Assembly: GCA_944989445.1 (NCBI GenBank)
Contig: CALYLW010001375.1
Coordinates: forward strand, 62,001 to 126,000
Origin: Ampullaceana balthica
Taxonomy: Eukaryota; Mollusca; Gastropoda; Lymnaeidae
Length of the DNA: 64,000 nucleotides
Direction: 5' to 3'
Shown: piece after piece, positions 36,901 to 48,530 of the stretch
Layout of the letters: every line of letters begins with the position of its first letter
How positions within the stretch are numbered: position 1 is the first letter of the stretch
Notes under the pieces: generated by a model
What the model saw: the letters and a program-made list of their open reading frames with translations, nothing else
Database searches by the model: none
Told to the model about the DNA's origin: nothing
Made by a program: the position numbers and the translations under genes

Positions 36901-37227
36901 TTTTAAGGACAGGTGAAGGGAAGAAAGAAAACTTTTTAATGTGAAAGATACTATTTGTAATACACAGTTAAATTTTTAAATCTACATCTGCCACGAGACA
37001 GCTTCATTTCTCCGTGGATGCCCTTCTCGAGAATAACTTTAACATCAATCCTACCACAGCTTGTTTTTATGTGTTCAGTACCGTAAGTTAAGCTATTAAA
37101 TGTTCAATGATTTTTAACACAACTTGAACCAAGAGTTGATTAAACTGCGGTCAATGCCTTCTCTCTCTCTTATTAAAGCGTTTAAATTAGGTTGTACATT
37201 TAAAAAATAAATAAAAAAATAATAACA
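34000..37227. other. Non-coding intron DNA
   Basis: No gene is supported. 34246-34506 is less AT-rich and is open for 86 codons on the - strand, without recognisable motifs. 36255-36480 is another higher-complexity stretch that includes GGGGCGCATTTTGACGCGCC, a partial palindrome. The rest is A/T-rich. Confidence 0.45.
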
Positions 37228-37295
37228 TTTTTCACAAAGAAACGTTTCTCGTAAAAAAAAATGAAAAACAACGAGAAACGTTTCTTTGTGAAAAA
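37228..37295. repeat. Perfect 25-bp hairpin
   Basis: The 25-base arms at 37228-37252 and 37271-37295 are exact reverse complements (TCACAAAGAAACGTTTCTCG in the left arm). The spacer is 18 bases and A-rich. The arm contains its own palindrome, GAAACGTTTC. The origin is unknown; it could be terminal repeats of a collapsed MITE. Confidence 0.9.
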
Positions 37296-37456
37296 CGTTT
37301 TCCAATGTAAATTTAGCCTAATAAATAACTAAAAAGAATGTGCTGAAAATTACCTTACACCTGCGCCAAGGTCACCAGGAAGTGGATAGAGAGAAAAATC
37401 GTATTATTCTGTCAACCTGTTAAAAATTAATGAGCCCTTCTAATTTTTCAAAACCT

Positions 37457-37506
37457 GCATTGTGAGGGTAACTTCTTCCCCGCATTGTGAGGGTAACTTC
37501 TTCCCC
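37457..37506. repeat. 25-bp direct duplication
   Basis: GCATTGTGAGGGTAACTTCT followed by TCCCC occurs twice in immediate tandem, at 37457 and 37482. Confidence 0.95.
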
Positions 37507-39000
37507 GCATCTTGTTCTTTCAAAACCTCAGCTTTAGACACCTGTGAACTTATAATTTTCAAAAATTTTAACACTAATTACGTCGTGCTCGATCTTCTTT
37601 ATAGCGTATTCCGTAAAGATTTTGATGTGCTGAATTCTGTCATGCTTAATAACAACAACCGGCGCTGTTATTGAATTTGTTGATGATGTTAGTACTAAAA
37701 GCATCCCCGCTTTTAGAAGATGTGTCCATCGATATCGTTGATTACCACTCTGGTCAATGATCCGTCTGTGTTGCTGATATTTGCTGACCTCGTCGTCACG
37801 GAAATAGCATTGTTTACACATGACAGTCAAGATTATAAAGCATTTCGTTTCAATTCATTTCGACGCTGTCACTTCATTCAGGTGTTATTATCAGATTTGC
37901 CCACATCCCTGCACAGTGAAAGACCTCGGGAGAGCTAAATTGTCACGGGGCTCCTTTAATTAGAAGGAGACACATCGAATTCAGATGGGGCCCAATTATC
38001 TCCCATTGGAGACGATCAATCTAAAGGGACTATGAAATTTTACGATTTAATATCCATTATATTGGACCAAATATCTGAACATTATAATTTGGAAAACATT
38101 AAAAGATATAGATTTATACTTAAGGTTTACAGAAAAATCACAGTGTAATATACATATAATATACGAGCGCAATACCCGTGCTTTGATACGGGGTAAGCAT
38201 GATTTTTGGGTCTCATATTTCCTTTAAAAATTTAGATACGAGTATAAACGCTTCACTAAAGTGGAATTCCGAAACAGCAACTCTCTTCTTCATAAAATAA
38301 CATGTTTAATCGACATTATGAATTTTATAAATGTCTATCAATTTTGGTGTTTCTTCTGTAATAACGCATTATTATCTCTTAATGCTGTAACAGAATATCA
38401 AAGCTCCGTTACAGTTTCGTAACTCTAATGCGCGAGGGCTCTTTTTTCACATGAATAATAACATTAAAAGAGTTAGTGCTACCCATGCAGGTTTGGGTGA
38501 TATTATTGACTCCTTCCCCTCCCAACAAAAAGTACCCTTCAAAAGATCACAAAGGTTCCCCTCTGTATAAAAACAAATGAGTCGCACATTAGCCTCTTAC
38601 CTAATCTTACCTAATTGCATATTTTACATATACATATTTTTAAACAGATTTCAATACCGAGAGGAATACATTTTATGTACTATTAATCTGGTGTCACACA
38701 TGTGTTAGCTAACTTAGACATAGAATACATTATATATTTGATTTTTTGTAACTAAATTTTGAAATGTCAAACACATATTTCAATATAAACGTCATCATTT
38801 AAGAAAATAAAGGATAAGAGTAAAATGACACTATTTTTATTTATTTAGCAAAACAAAACAAACAAATTAAGTAGATATTGTTAAAAGATTACACTAAAGA
38901 AAACAGTGTCAAGACGTAATTTTCAAACAAATATGAATGATTTAAGAAGATAAATACTCGAAGTCTTGTCAGAAGCGCAACATTAGCAGACATAAAAATA
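37507..39000. other. Non-coding intron DNA with a higher-complexity stretch
   Basis: 37680-38040 is less AT-rich than its surroundings. It includes a run with homeodomain-type TTTAATTAGAAGG followed by GGGGCCCAATTATCTCCC. A 98-codon open frame on the - strand (37534-37830) has no recognised motif. The composition could reflect a regulatory element, but nothing proves this. Confidence 0.35.
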
Positions 39001-39004
39001 ACCA

Positions 39005-39145
39005 AAACACACACACGCCCACCTACCCCACTCACACACTCGTAAACACACATACTTATACACATATATACTCGCACACACTCACACTCCCATGCCCATA
39101 CACTTACACACACACGCTCACACACATACTTATATACACACACAA
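39005..39145. repeat. (CA)n-rich imperfect microsatellite
   Basis: ACACAC and ACTCACAC words fill about 140 bases. The Cys-rich open frame that crosses it on the - strand is an artefact of this composition. Confidence 0.9.
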
Positions 39146-40560
39146 AGCGGGATATCAACATTACAAATATTAAATCACTTCAAATAAACCACGGCTTTTT
39201 TTTTACTTCGTTGCTTTTTCACAAAGTCCTATAAGCTCAAATAATGACGTCACGTCACAATATTTTATGGCGAGAAACACGCTCTGTTAATCTCCACACC
39301 AATATGTTCATTATTTTCATGTCTTAATTTTCAAAAATTTTATCGGGAGTTACAACCGCATAGCGATCACTGACTGACTGACAGACGCGCCTTATTGCAT
39401 TATATAATAGATAGAAGATGTAAAACTTTGGGACACGAGGTAAAGCGGGATACTGTGGAAAGAGATGTGCTGCAAAGATGATGATTTGTCCATACAAATT
39501 GAAACAGATAAATCCTCCGATTTCATAAAATATGTCTCATTTTATGTAATATTGGATGATGTTATTGGTTGGAAGTTGGCCCACTGATAGTGGTAAAGTG
39601 AAGATTTCTAAAAACGTAGGCTTTTTCTGGAAACTCATACCTATCAATCTCTCAAGTTGAACAGGAAAATGAACAATAAAAATTACTTAAAAGTCAATAT
39701 CCTGCTCAAATCAATGAAGATTTGGTAATGGGGATACTTAATTTGCTTTCTGATCACCAAGTTAATATTAGAAGTGGCTTTCTGTGTCCTTAAAAGCTAC
39801 CGTAGCATTTTTTTAAAACAATGTGGAAATTCTCTTTCGTAATATGTGTCTTTCCCCATACTCTTTTAGTCAAGCCACTACCGCTGCCTCCTCCTGCGAC
39901 GCTATCTCAGCTATATAAAACTGATAAAAATATATTAAGATTTTCTCTAATGTAACAGAAGTAACTGGTAGATTTTGAAAGACTCACTATTCACTATTGA
40001 GTCTGGTCTTTTAAAACTATTGGGTTTGATATGATTCCCAGGTCTGCCATTATGTCCAATGTTATGAAATTTGCGAGATGATAATCAAAATTATATATCT
40101 TTGCTTATATTATTTTTAATACTTGCGTGTATATCGCGTTAAAAAAGTAACAGCTCTCGTTTTGAAATACATTCGAAAATCAATAACTTATTTGATTTAT
40201 TTACATGTCCATTCGAGGTTCAGGAAGGCCGTTTTAAGACATGCATGTATTCTTCTATTTAATAACCCTCTCTGCGGACCTACCAGATGCGGGGAGACTC
40301 AATTTTTTTATTAATGAAAACACAAAAACCGAAACGAAATTTGTTTTAATTTAAATTAAATAATTAAATGGCATCATCAAAGGAGATTTTTGTGAACAAA
40401 GATCGTGTATAAAAACATTTATTTGAACTGATGGATGGATGTGTGCGTTTCTATCTAGCAAGTTGCTATAGAAGGAGAACTACCAATTTACCGAGCTAAA
40501 TTAGATTGATTTTTTTACACGCTTTTATTTAAGTCACAATGTTTGTATGTTGTATCCTTC
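39146..40560. other. Non-coding intron DNA
   Basis: A short segment near 39350-39415 (CTGACTGACTGACAGACGCG then TTATATAATAGATAG) looks like the end of a dispersed repeat. The rest shows nothing recognisable. Confidence 0.45.
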
Positions 40561-40562
40561 CT

Positions 40563-40870
40563 TCAAATCTTGAAACGTAAAATTAAACCACTTCTGATGG
40601 ACCTAGAGATCTCAAAATTTTACCACAGATAGATCTTGGATGACAATGCATTGTATCAAAATTTCAGATCGATCGAATGTACCGTAATGAAATTAATCAA
40701 TTTTTAGTTTATCTCTATTTATCACTATTTCGAATGTATAGTCGTCTGCTAGGGTTGACCTCCACGGCTCACTGGTTTCACTCTAGCCCTCGTAAATTCC
40801 CGTGTTTACATCAAGGGCAGGGGAAATCAGCGCGTTTCAGTTTGTAAATAAAAGCGTGTCCTTTTTAAAA
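40563..40870 (+). repeat. Family R-related repeat, variant 2 copy B
   Basis: It is nearly identical to 31350-31510 over its first 160 bases. It carries the exact core TTTCAGATCGATCGAATGTA at 40662, then TTTAGTTTATCTCTAT and a GTTTCAGTTTGTAAAT segment as in the full copies. The linker end is missing. Confidence 0.75.
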
Positions 40871-42996
40871 AAAGATTTTTTTACATTTTACTTTTTTCCC
40901 ATCAAAATGCTTTCATGAACGTGTGGGAACTTGGAGTTGCTGAAAATATATTGCAAATATTGTTTAATTATAGTGGAAATAAACTTGGATATTGGAAATT
41001 CTGACCCCAAATTTAATATTTTATTTTAACCATAAATGCTTTATATTTTAACTTTCAAAGACGTATCATTCACAGTGATTCCTAAATTTCCAATATTAAT
41101 GCTTTCTTTGAGTAAACATTGACCTATTTGAATTAGCATTCTCACTATTATAGGATCTTCTAAGCAATGGCTTTTTTTAAAAATAGCGACCCCCTAGTCA
41201 TTTTCCACCGTGACTAATGTGTTTGTATAACCTATGACGTCTTTCAAGTAGTGACCCCCAGCTTAGTTTCCTCCATTTATGCTTTGTTTTTATAACCAGT
41301 GACGTATTTCCCAGCGTGGAGTTTCCGGACCATTCTTTTCAATACATGTTAGCGGTGCATGTGTTGTGTTTGAACTCAGTGTTCTCTTAGAAAATCAATA
41401 GGGCGCTTTTGGTTCGTGGCTATGTTGGACGGTAGCAAGGCTTGTTACTCTCTATATCACATAATTTATATGCATGTGTGCTGAAAGCCTTGAACTGTCA
41501 CAGCTCTCTTAAGGTTCTTACCCCAGTTTTACTATATCCTATCTTCATGAAAGATGTTTACAGGTACGGTAAATTTATGGCAATTTCTTGAGACTTATAT
41601 TAAAAAGAAACAGTGTCGAATATTAAAGGAAATGGGAAAGAGGTAGTCTTTTTATGAATTGGTGTCTTCGTCACATCTGAAAGTAGTTTTCTGTTATCTT
41701 TGCGTCACGGTGTGACGATGGAGAAAACATTGTTGTCTTTAGATGGCAAACCTGATTCATTATACAGGAATGACTATTCATGCATCTGGACAAACCAAGT
41801 GGCACAGCTTGGTTGCATTGTGTCTTGTCATACCATCTACGGGACTCGGGGTTTTTCTCTTCTTAGATAAGTTGCCACAAAAGTTTAACGGGCTCCATCC
41901 ACCTGAGATGCTAGTGAAATTTTGTTCCCTTGGCTTGGGTGTAACTAAGAATTGACCGCTAGTTGGCAAGCTTGTGATTTACTTAGTTTAGACCACTCAA
42001 CAACCACCACGAGTAATATTTAGTTTTGCTCTTAAATGCCACGTGGCATATGCGCATGTGTGTTTGTGTGTGTGTGTGCCTGTTGTGTAAGTGTTTGTGT
42101 TGACTGGAAACATTGTAATGTTTACACGCTATGACTTCAATATTAATGTTATGGAATTAAAATTCCGCAAGATTAAAACCTAATCATGTTTCCAGAGTTA
42201 TACGCTGCAGTTATGACATTTTAAATATGTTCTACTTTTTTAAAAAAAACTATCTGGAATTGCAAATGACATAAAATGAGTTCCATTATGGCTTTTGAAA
42301 AATCTAATCTGGATCACATTCGACGTCATGGTAATATCCTGACAATTTCATTCAAGGCCATTATTTAATGATGCAGACAATGATTAGGAACAACAACATT
42401 CTAAGGCGAATACAGGATGTCCCCTCATTCCTCATGCATCTTATAAAGATTAATTCAACTGTGCTCTCCCTGATCCAAAACATATTACTGACATTTTAAA
42501 GCTTGGAAATTTATGTTTAACTTAATATGTTTCTGTTGTTTAAATAGTAAAAACCTTGAATCGATGTCCAAACTGTTTGTATCAAAAAATAATATTCTAT
42601 CTTTGTGAATTGACATCAGAAGTGCGACCTTTGGTCTATCAAACTGTCTCTGCATGCTATATATGTGATCTGCCTTGGCTTGTTAAAGACAAGAAAACAT
42701 TTTTAATGAAAATAGCCATTTCTTTTCTTTTTTAAAAATAATCTTATTTTTAATGATCGAAACTATACATTCATTTTTTTTTCTAAATTGTATATTTGAT
42801 TTAGAATTGATGCATGCGGGAGAATTTTTTTTTAAATATAGACATAAGGTTAACTCAGTGTATGTATATGTAACTGTTTCCGAGAGGGATTGTCCCGTAA
42901 TATACAACAAATTTTCATCTCCTATTTGGCTCATTTGGGCATCATGAATATTCGATCATCTGTAGAATGTTCTCTGAACAAAATTGCGTAGTCAAT
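40871..42996. other. Non-coding intron DNA
   Basis: Two diverged copies of a segment of about 65 bp lie at about 41184-41310 (TAGCGACCCCC and TAGTGACCCCC, each followed by TATAACC...TGACGT). No gene is supported; open frames at 41743-41955 and 42683-42934 lack motifs. Confidence 0.45.
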
Positions 42997-43086
42997 AAAT
43001 ATAATTTATATACCGATAGTTAGGGAAATTAGTGTTATGTTAAATATAATTTATATACCGGTAGTTAGGGTAATTAGTGTTATGTA
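42997..43086. repeat. 45-bp tandem duplication
   Basis: AAATATAATTTATATACCG starts at 42997 and again at 43042. Each is followed by TAGTTAGGG-AATTAGTGTT. The copies differ at about two positions. Confidence 0.95.
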
Positions 43087-44446
43087 AAACCAAGTCAGAG
43101 GCGTTGTTAAGTATGGCGTCACTCAGTTCTGGAACTCATTGTACGCCAACACACCATTTTATTCTATTGCCTAAAGTCATAAGTCTATTTCTTATGGCTC
43201 GTTCGCCTAGTTCCAATTCAGTGTCTACTTTGAGGTGCAAAGTGGTGAATATTCTTGTCAATTTAATTTAGGTTAATATTTCTAGGGATTTTATAAGCAT
43301 TAATTGTTTGAAAAGCAAAATTTTGTTCTTAGACTAAAAAATATAAGGGCACTTTTTTATACTAAAAACTGCAAAACTAAAAATTATAACCGATTCTTCC
43401 ATTTTAAAAAAAAAGACTTTTGTTTATATAGGATGCACTAAAAGTAGATAATTTAAATTTTATTTAAATGCATTATGCAAGGAAATTTTGTGGCCAAAAT
43501 GTGTTTTCAATCATGAATATAAATATTTACTTGATACTTTCTACATTCAATGCAAATATGTCGGCTAAATTAAGTGTTCGCCTGCACTTCTGCACAGCCT
43601 TTCCTTGTAACTATATATAAAATTCAAGTATAGTCTTCTTTCTGTTCGTCCGTGTTTATATTCTTTTTTTCGCTCGTAGCAATGATCTCAGAATAAAGAA
43701 AATTAAAATAAACCAAAGACTGTTAATTTATTTTTTTTTAACTTTATGCCCGAAACCTTTACGGGAGTGTACTCAACTACCGAAAGTTTCGTCTCTACTG
43801 GATGAATAAAATAATATTTATATTGCTAATATGGGGGGGGGGATACATTTAAGTCCACGGGCCCGATCGATGCCAGTTAAAAAGTTCAAAATCCCAGTAG
43901 ATTTCAATGTAAACGTTTGCGAAAAAAAAAGCCCGCCCGCCCCGAAGAAGCGGACATTAGAAGTTCATTATAGTATTTTAATACGGGCTATCAACATTTC
44001 ATGTACCAAGTTTTGTCAAGAGCCATCCATTTACCCAGTAGCCAATGTTTAAAATAATGTTTATGTAACTCATATACGGAGGGGAAAACGACATTTTAGG
44101 CCCCCGACCCCTAAATGGGTGCAATTTTTTTTTAAAATAATTATGCAGCAAACCTTTGCGGGCCCAATCGGTGCCAGATGTTAAGTTCAAAACCTTTAAC
44201 ATTTCAATCTGGATCATGATGGATATATGACAATGTGTATACATATATATACAGCCTTACAGTTTGTCGTCATTTGTTTACATGTTATTTTCCATGTGCT
44301 TCGATTACCTTATGGAAATGCTGTGACTGCCTCAATGTGGTAATTGGTGGGTTGTGCAAATAATGTTCTTCATGACAGTGCGTCTTTTATTATAGAATTT
44401 CTCTCTACTTACACTTCCCGCTTGTTTGTCAAGCGTAATATTTTCA
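43087..44446. other. Non-coding intron DNA
   Basis: Two diverged copies of a segment of about 60 bp occur at about 43855-43915 and 44156-44215 (GGGCCCGATCGATGCCAG and GGGCCCAATCGGTGCCAG, each followed by AAGTTCAAAA). They look like remnants of one repeat family. Nothing else is recognised. Confidence 0.45.
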
Positions 44447-44449
44447 TTA

Positions 44450-44873
44450 GGGGCCGTCCATAAATGACGTCACCCGATTTTAGCCAATTTTTCACTCTTC
44501 CTCCTCCCCCCTCGTCACGCGTCGTCACAAAAACGTATATGACGTCACAAAGCTTTGCCGGGGAGGGGGGCATAAAAGCTGTATTTTCTATTTGAAAAAG
44601 AGCATGTTTCAAATCACTTTTTTGTCATTTAAGTAGTTATTTAAAGTAAGGTTGCACTCTAGTATCGTAACACGCGTGAAGCAATTTGAAAGGTCATAAA
44701 ATAAATTGTAAGAAATGATATATTTAAAGGGAACTTATTTAAAGTTGCAAATTTTGATTTGAAGTCACATTTCTCAAACACCCCCCCTCCCACACATCGT
44801 CACACCTCGTCACCAATGTGTGGACCCCCCCCTTTTCTCTCCTAGGTGCGTGACGTCATTTATGGATGGCCCT
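44450..44873. mobile_element. 424-bp PIF/Harbinger-like MITE, family P copy 2
   Basis: The left end is GGGGCCGTCCATAAATGACG. The right end on the complementary strand is AGGGCCATCCATAAATGACG. It is flanked by TTA on both sides (44447-44449 and 44874-44876), fitting the 3-bp TWA duplication of PIF/Harbinger elements. The ends carry TGACGTCA, a CRE-type sequence. It is homologous to 14937-15348 at the ends, and CCCCCC/GGGGGG tracts occur at similar positions. It is non-coding. Confidence 0.82.
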
Positions 44874-45029
44874 TTAGCCGCGCGTGACTTTTTTCTCAAG
44901 GGTAATCATAAGGCTGTTTATTGTCTCACCGCCTCTAAAGTGTATCTTTTCATTTGTTTCGTTGCATGAAGGATGAGTTTTGGTCATAAACATATAAGTA
45001 TTTTCTTTTTTAAATCCTTTATATTAACT

Positions 45030-45500
45030 CGTGGTGTCTGCGGCGGACCTTGCTTGCTTGCTTGCTTGTCGCCAAAACTTTTGATCGATTTTAACCCACT
45101 TGCTCGCAAGATAGCGAGCTGAAATTTTGCAGGCAGTTTCGTACCGATGATAAAAACAATGTATCAAAATTTCAGATCGATCGCATGTACCGTAATTAAA
45201 TTTTTGAATTTTTAGATTATTTTATTTATTCCTATGTATCATGCTATTTTTTGAGATAGAGCGTCGCGGTGCGTATTATATTGAACAACCTTTCTGTCGC
45301 GCAATAAGGTGCGTATTTTATTGACAGCTCTTTTTATAAACATATTCCTGATCGGTGCGCATTATATTAAACACGTTTTACGACACAACTGCAATTTTGT
45401 ATTTCTGGATGGTCTGGCGCTGCGTATTATAATGAACATTCTTTTAATTACTTCTCGTACATAAAGGATTTATAGTCAAAAACTTGGTTTTTTACGGGTT
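45030..45500 (+). repeat. Family R repeat, divergent long copy
   Basis: It starts with (TTGC)n and a GCGAGCTGAAATTTTGCAGG segment. The family core is at 45170 (TTTCAGATCGATCGCATGTA). It then has three GGTGCGTATTATATTGA-like subrepeats and finishes with TTATAGTCAAAAACTTGG, the linker. The subrepeats replace the middle part of the standard body, which shows modular exchange within the family. Confidence 0.7.
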
Positions 45501-46900
45501 TTTCTTATTTATCATTAAAAGTAACTCTTTTTTAGTAATATTAAAAATATAATTTTAATACATGTACATAACAAATAACAAAAATACGGTATTTATGGAA
45601 AGGAATTTTTTTTATTGATTTTCAAAGTTAAGTTGTATGGGGTTTTTTAAAATATTTTTAAATTTTCTTATGATGCTTTACGCAAAGTAATTAATTCCTT
45701 AAAATATTTTCAGAAAAAAAAACAAAAAAATTTTTGTTATGCTCTCTTATGTTACATAGCGTTTAATCTGCATTTCTGTACAGCCTTTGTAAGCCTAAAA
45801 AATGTATAATTAAAAATTAATAATAATTCAATCGCACCTGAGACCGGCATCTCTCTACTGTGTCTCACCATCCTTTATCTCTCTACATCGTTTGATGTTA
45901 GAAACGTGCAAATGTATCTCAACTTTTATTTCAAGACAAAATGTTTTTGACGAAAAACGATATCTAAATGTACATAAAATGAGACGACATCGTGTTTATG
46001 ATAGCAAAACTAGAAACTAGTTTCTTTGCTATTTTTGTATAATGTAATGTACTAATTTACAATGCTTAGATCTTTTAATAATTTTTTTTAACAATAAAAC
46101 AACTTTTTATTTTAAAAATTCAAATTTATATTTTTATTCAACTATTAACTGTCTATGCTATAAGCACTGGAATTATTCTTGTTGATATTTACTTATACCT
46201 TTTCTTAACGAGAATAGCTATTAGATATATTAAAATTCTGATTGCCCCAGTTACCTGCTGAAAGAGGTAAGGTTCACAACTCCTCTAATGATAACCAGTG
46301 TAGCATATCCCTGGTCGCCAACACAAAGAGATTGCACGTCGAAAATATTCACTTGTGATATCATAGATATGTTTGCATAATCTAACCAAAAGGCGCCAAC
46401 AAGGAGTAATTTGTTAAAGTGGGCCACTTTAGTTTGTGCGAAGTGGGGAGGGTCTCGACTCTACATACCCTCAATGATTTGTGTTTGCACTTTGATGATT
46501 CTGTGGATGTGATTTTATTATGGCTAAGCTTTTGGTGCCCTAAAATGTTTTACTTCCTGCGGTAATTTTAAAATGTCTTTGCATCCGCTACTATAGTCTT
46601 CTCTTCTCCCTCGTAAACAATAATTAGCATTTATAGGCTTCAATTATATAAAATTAACCACGCACTAAATACACAAACTCAACAGCTGCTCAGTAGAAGC
46701 AAACCAATAGTTACATGATTATGTCAACAGTCTTGTATATGTCGCCTTCTGGCTAAAGCGCCAAAGAACCTTAACATTCCAAGTCGGTGTTCCACTGATC
46801 CATGTCGAGAGAAAAAAAACTTGTTATGGAGCTACCGGAATAGGTATTAATATTCAATAATAAAATATTTAAAAAAATCTTTTTTTTTAAAGGACACGCT
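45501..46900. other. AT-rich non-coding intron DNA
   Basis: No feature recognised. Confidence 0.5.
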
Positions 46901-46904
46901 TTTA

Positions 46905-46985
46905 ACATAATCACTACTTTTAGTTATGTCTCATATATAAGGGATTTATTGTCAAAAACTTTGTTTTTACAGCTATTTTTTAAAA
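46905..46985 (+). repeat. Family R repeat, 3' end fragment
   Basis: ACTTTTAGTTATGTCTCATA precedes the right inverted repeat (ATATAAGGGATTT) and the linker (GTCAAAAACTTTGTTTTTAC). It lies opposite in orientation to the array that begins about 100 bp downstream. Confidence 0.8.
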
Positions 46986-47481
46986 CTCATAATACAAACT
47001 CTTTACAATTCACGTCTGACGCCCACACATCTTTTTTTACCTCTATTTTTTTATACCAAACACCTTATAAGCGCCCGCCCAACGTTTTATACCACGGTGA
47101 TGTGTTCACGTGGTGAACTCATGGATGTCAACAAAGCAGACGGGTACCGATGTTTATATAAAGATAAACTAATAAAACAAAGCCGTAAAAACAAAGTTTT
47201 TGACTATAAATCCCTTATATATGAGTCATAATTAAAAGTATTGATCATCTTAAAGCGTGACAAACATTTACAGACTGTATCTGCCTTAACTCCTGCTGTA
47301 TAACACGGTTGGAGAGGTGAAAGGTCTGGTCACTGATCGCTGGACCGAGCTCAGCGTGACACGTAAAATGTAAACAAAAGCACGCCGGTACTTCGATGGG
47401 TCGCGTCAACGCGCGAACTGAGCTCTCACGTGAAAAATAAACAATAACAAACTGTGAATTTGAATTACGTACGTTATATAA

Positions 47482-48530
47482 CTTGAACTATCCCTTAACC
47501 CGTTGTTGGGTCGTTGGGGCACTATCGTGAACTGCACACTAACACACGCCATTTGTCACGGTCCTGTGCTGCCCTTTGAGAGTCGCTGAATGACAGACCG
47601 GTCCACTCTTTGATAATGTCCTCCCATCTCTTCTTTTGTCTGCCTCTTTTCCTTCCTCCCTGGACTGTGCCTTGTAATATGGTTTTTGCGAAATCTCCAG
47701 TTCTTGTCACGTGTCCGTACCATCGTAATTTCCTCTTCTTAATTGATGTGAGTAGGTCCTCGTAGGGGCCAATGACAGTACTTATTTTGTTGCGGACCGC
47801 TTCATTTGTGATGTGCGCTGTGTAGGAGATGTTAAATATCTTTCTGAAACATCTCATCTCTAGCGCATTTATTCTTCTTTGGAGGTCTGCAGTGAGCGTC
47901 CAAGCCTCACAACCGTACAAAAAGACTGACATCGCTAGAGAGCGCATTAGCCGGATCTTTGATCTCAGGGAGAGCTTCTTACTTTGCCAGATGTGCTTTA
48001 ATTTGCTCAATGCTGCCATTGTTTGGGCTATTCTGGCAAGAATTTCTGGCTTTGAGCCTTCGTCGGATATTATGGCCCCTAGATACTTGAAGGTGGAGAC
48101 TTCTTCGAGTTTTTGCCCGTTTATCCAAATCTCGCTTGTGAATTTACTATTAGCCATGACCTTGGTCTTTTCTGCGTTGATTTCCATGCCGTACGCCTTT
48201 GCTGCTTTCTCTAGCTTTGCGAGGAATTCTTTTAGTTCGTCCTCGCTACCAGCTAGGCCGTCAATGTCATCGGCGAAGCGTAGGTTGGTTATACTTCTCC
48301 CTCCGATGCTGACTGTTCCGACATGGTCTTCTAGCACATCTGTCATGATCCTTTCAAGGAAGAGGTTGAAGAGGATGGGGGAAAGTAAACATCCTTGTCT
48401 GACACCAATAGTGGTCTTGAACCAATCTCCCAGCTTGCTGTTGAAGAGTACTGCGCTGGTTGCTCTGTTGTAAAGGTTCTTGATCACTTCAATGATCTTT
48501 GCATTTATGTTGAATTTGTGCATCGTTGCC
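47482..48530 (-). mobile_element. RTE-type LINE, 5'-truncated, inserted in the family R array
   Basis: The insert is 1049 bp and is flanked by the 12-base duplication TACGTTATATAA (47470-47481 and 48531-48542). The uninterrupted sister repeat at about 50045-50060 shows the original order, TACGTTATGTAAGGATAAAC, so both insertion boundaries are confirmed. The element runs on the - strand, and its short 3' UTR lies at 47482-47521. It lost its endonuclease and the first half of the reverse transcriptase when it inserted. Confidence 0.92.
47522..48523 (-). CDS. RTE-type reverse transcriptase, 333-codon C-terminal part
   Basis: This is an uninterrupted ORF beginning MHKFNINAKIIEVIKNLYNR. The reverse transcriptase core includes GVRQGCLLSP (40-49), LRFADDIDGL with the catalytic FADD at 83-86, and STFKYLGAII at 143-152. 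Next come LYGCEAWTL (202-210) and the RTE-type C-terminus with KRKLRWYGHV (263-272) and KKRWEDIIKEWTG. The fingers domain and the apurinic endonuclease are absent, so the product cannot retrotranspose. The ATG is internal to the original protein. The lack of stops or frameshifts implies a recent insertion. The long open frame on the opposite strand is a shadow. Confidence 0.9.
   Translation of the reverse strand: MHKFNINAKIIEVIKNLYNRATSAVLFNSKLGDWFKTTIGVRQGCLLSPILFNLFLERIMTDVLEDHVGTVSIGGRSITNLRFADDIDGLAGSEDELKEFLAKLEKAAKAYGMEINAEKTKVMANSKFTSEIWINGQKLEEVSTFKYLGAIISDEGSKPEILARIAQTMAALSKLKHIWQSKKLSLRSKIRLMRSLAMSVFLYGCEAWTLTADLQRRINALEMRCFRKIFNISYTAHITNEAVRNKISTVIGPYEDLLTSIKKRKLRWYGHVTRTGDFAKTILQGTVQGGRKRGRQKKRWEDIIKEWTGLSFSDSQRAAQDRDKWRVLVCSSR

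Noticed and set aside
38889..39161. Cys/Val-rich 90-codon open frame on the - strand
   Set aside because: It is the translation of a CA/GT-rich microsatellite.
47829..48473. 214-codon open frame on the + strand
   Set aside because: It is the exact antisense of the RTE reverse transcriptase ORF, which has clear motifs; this frame has none.
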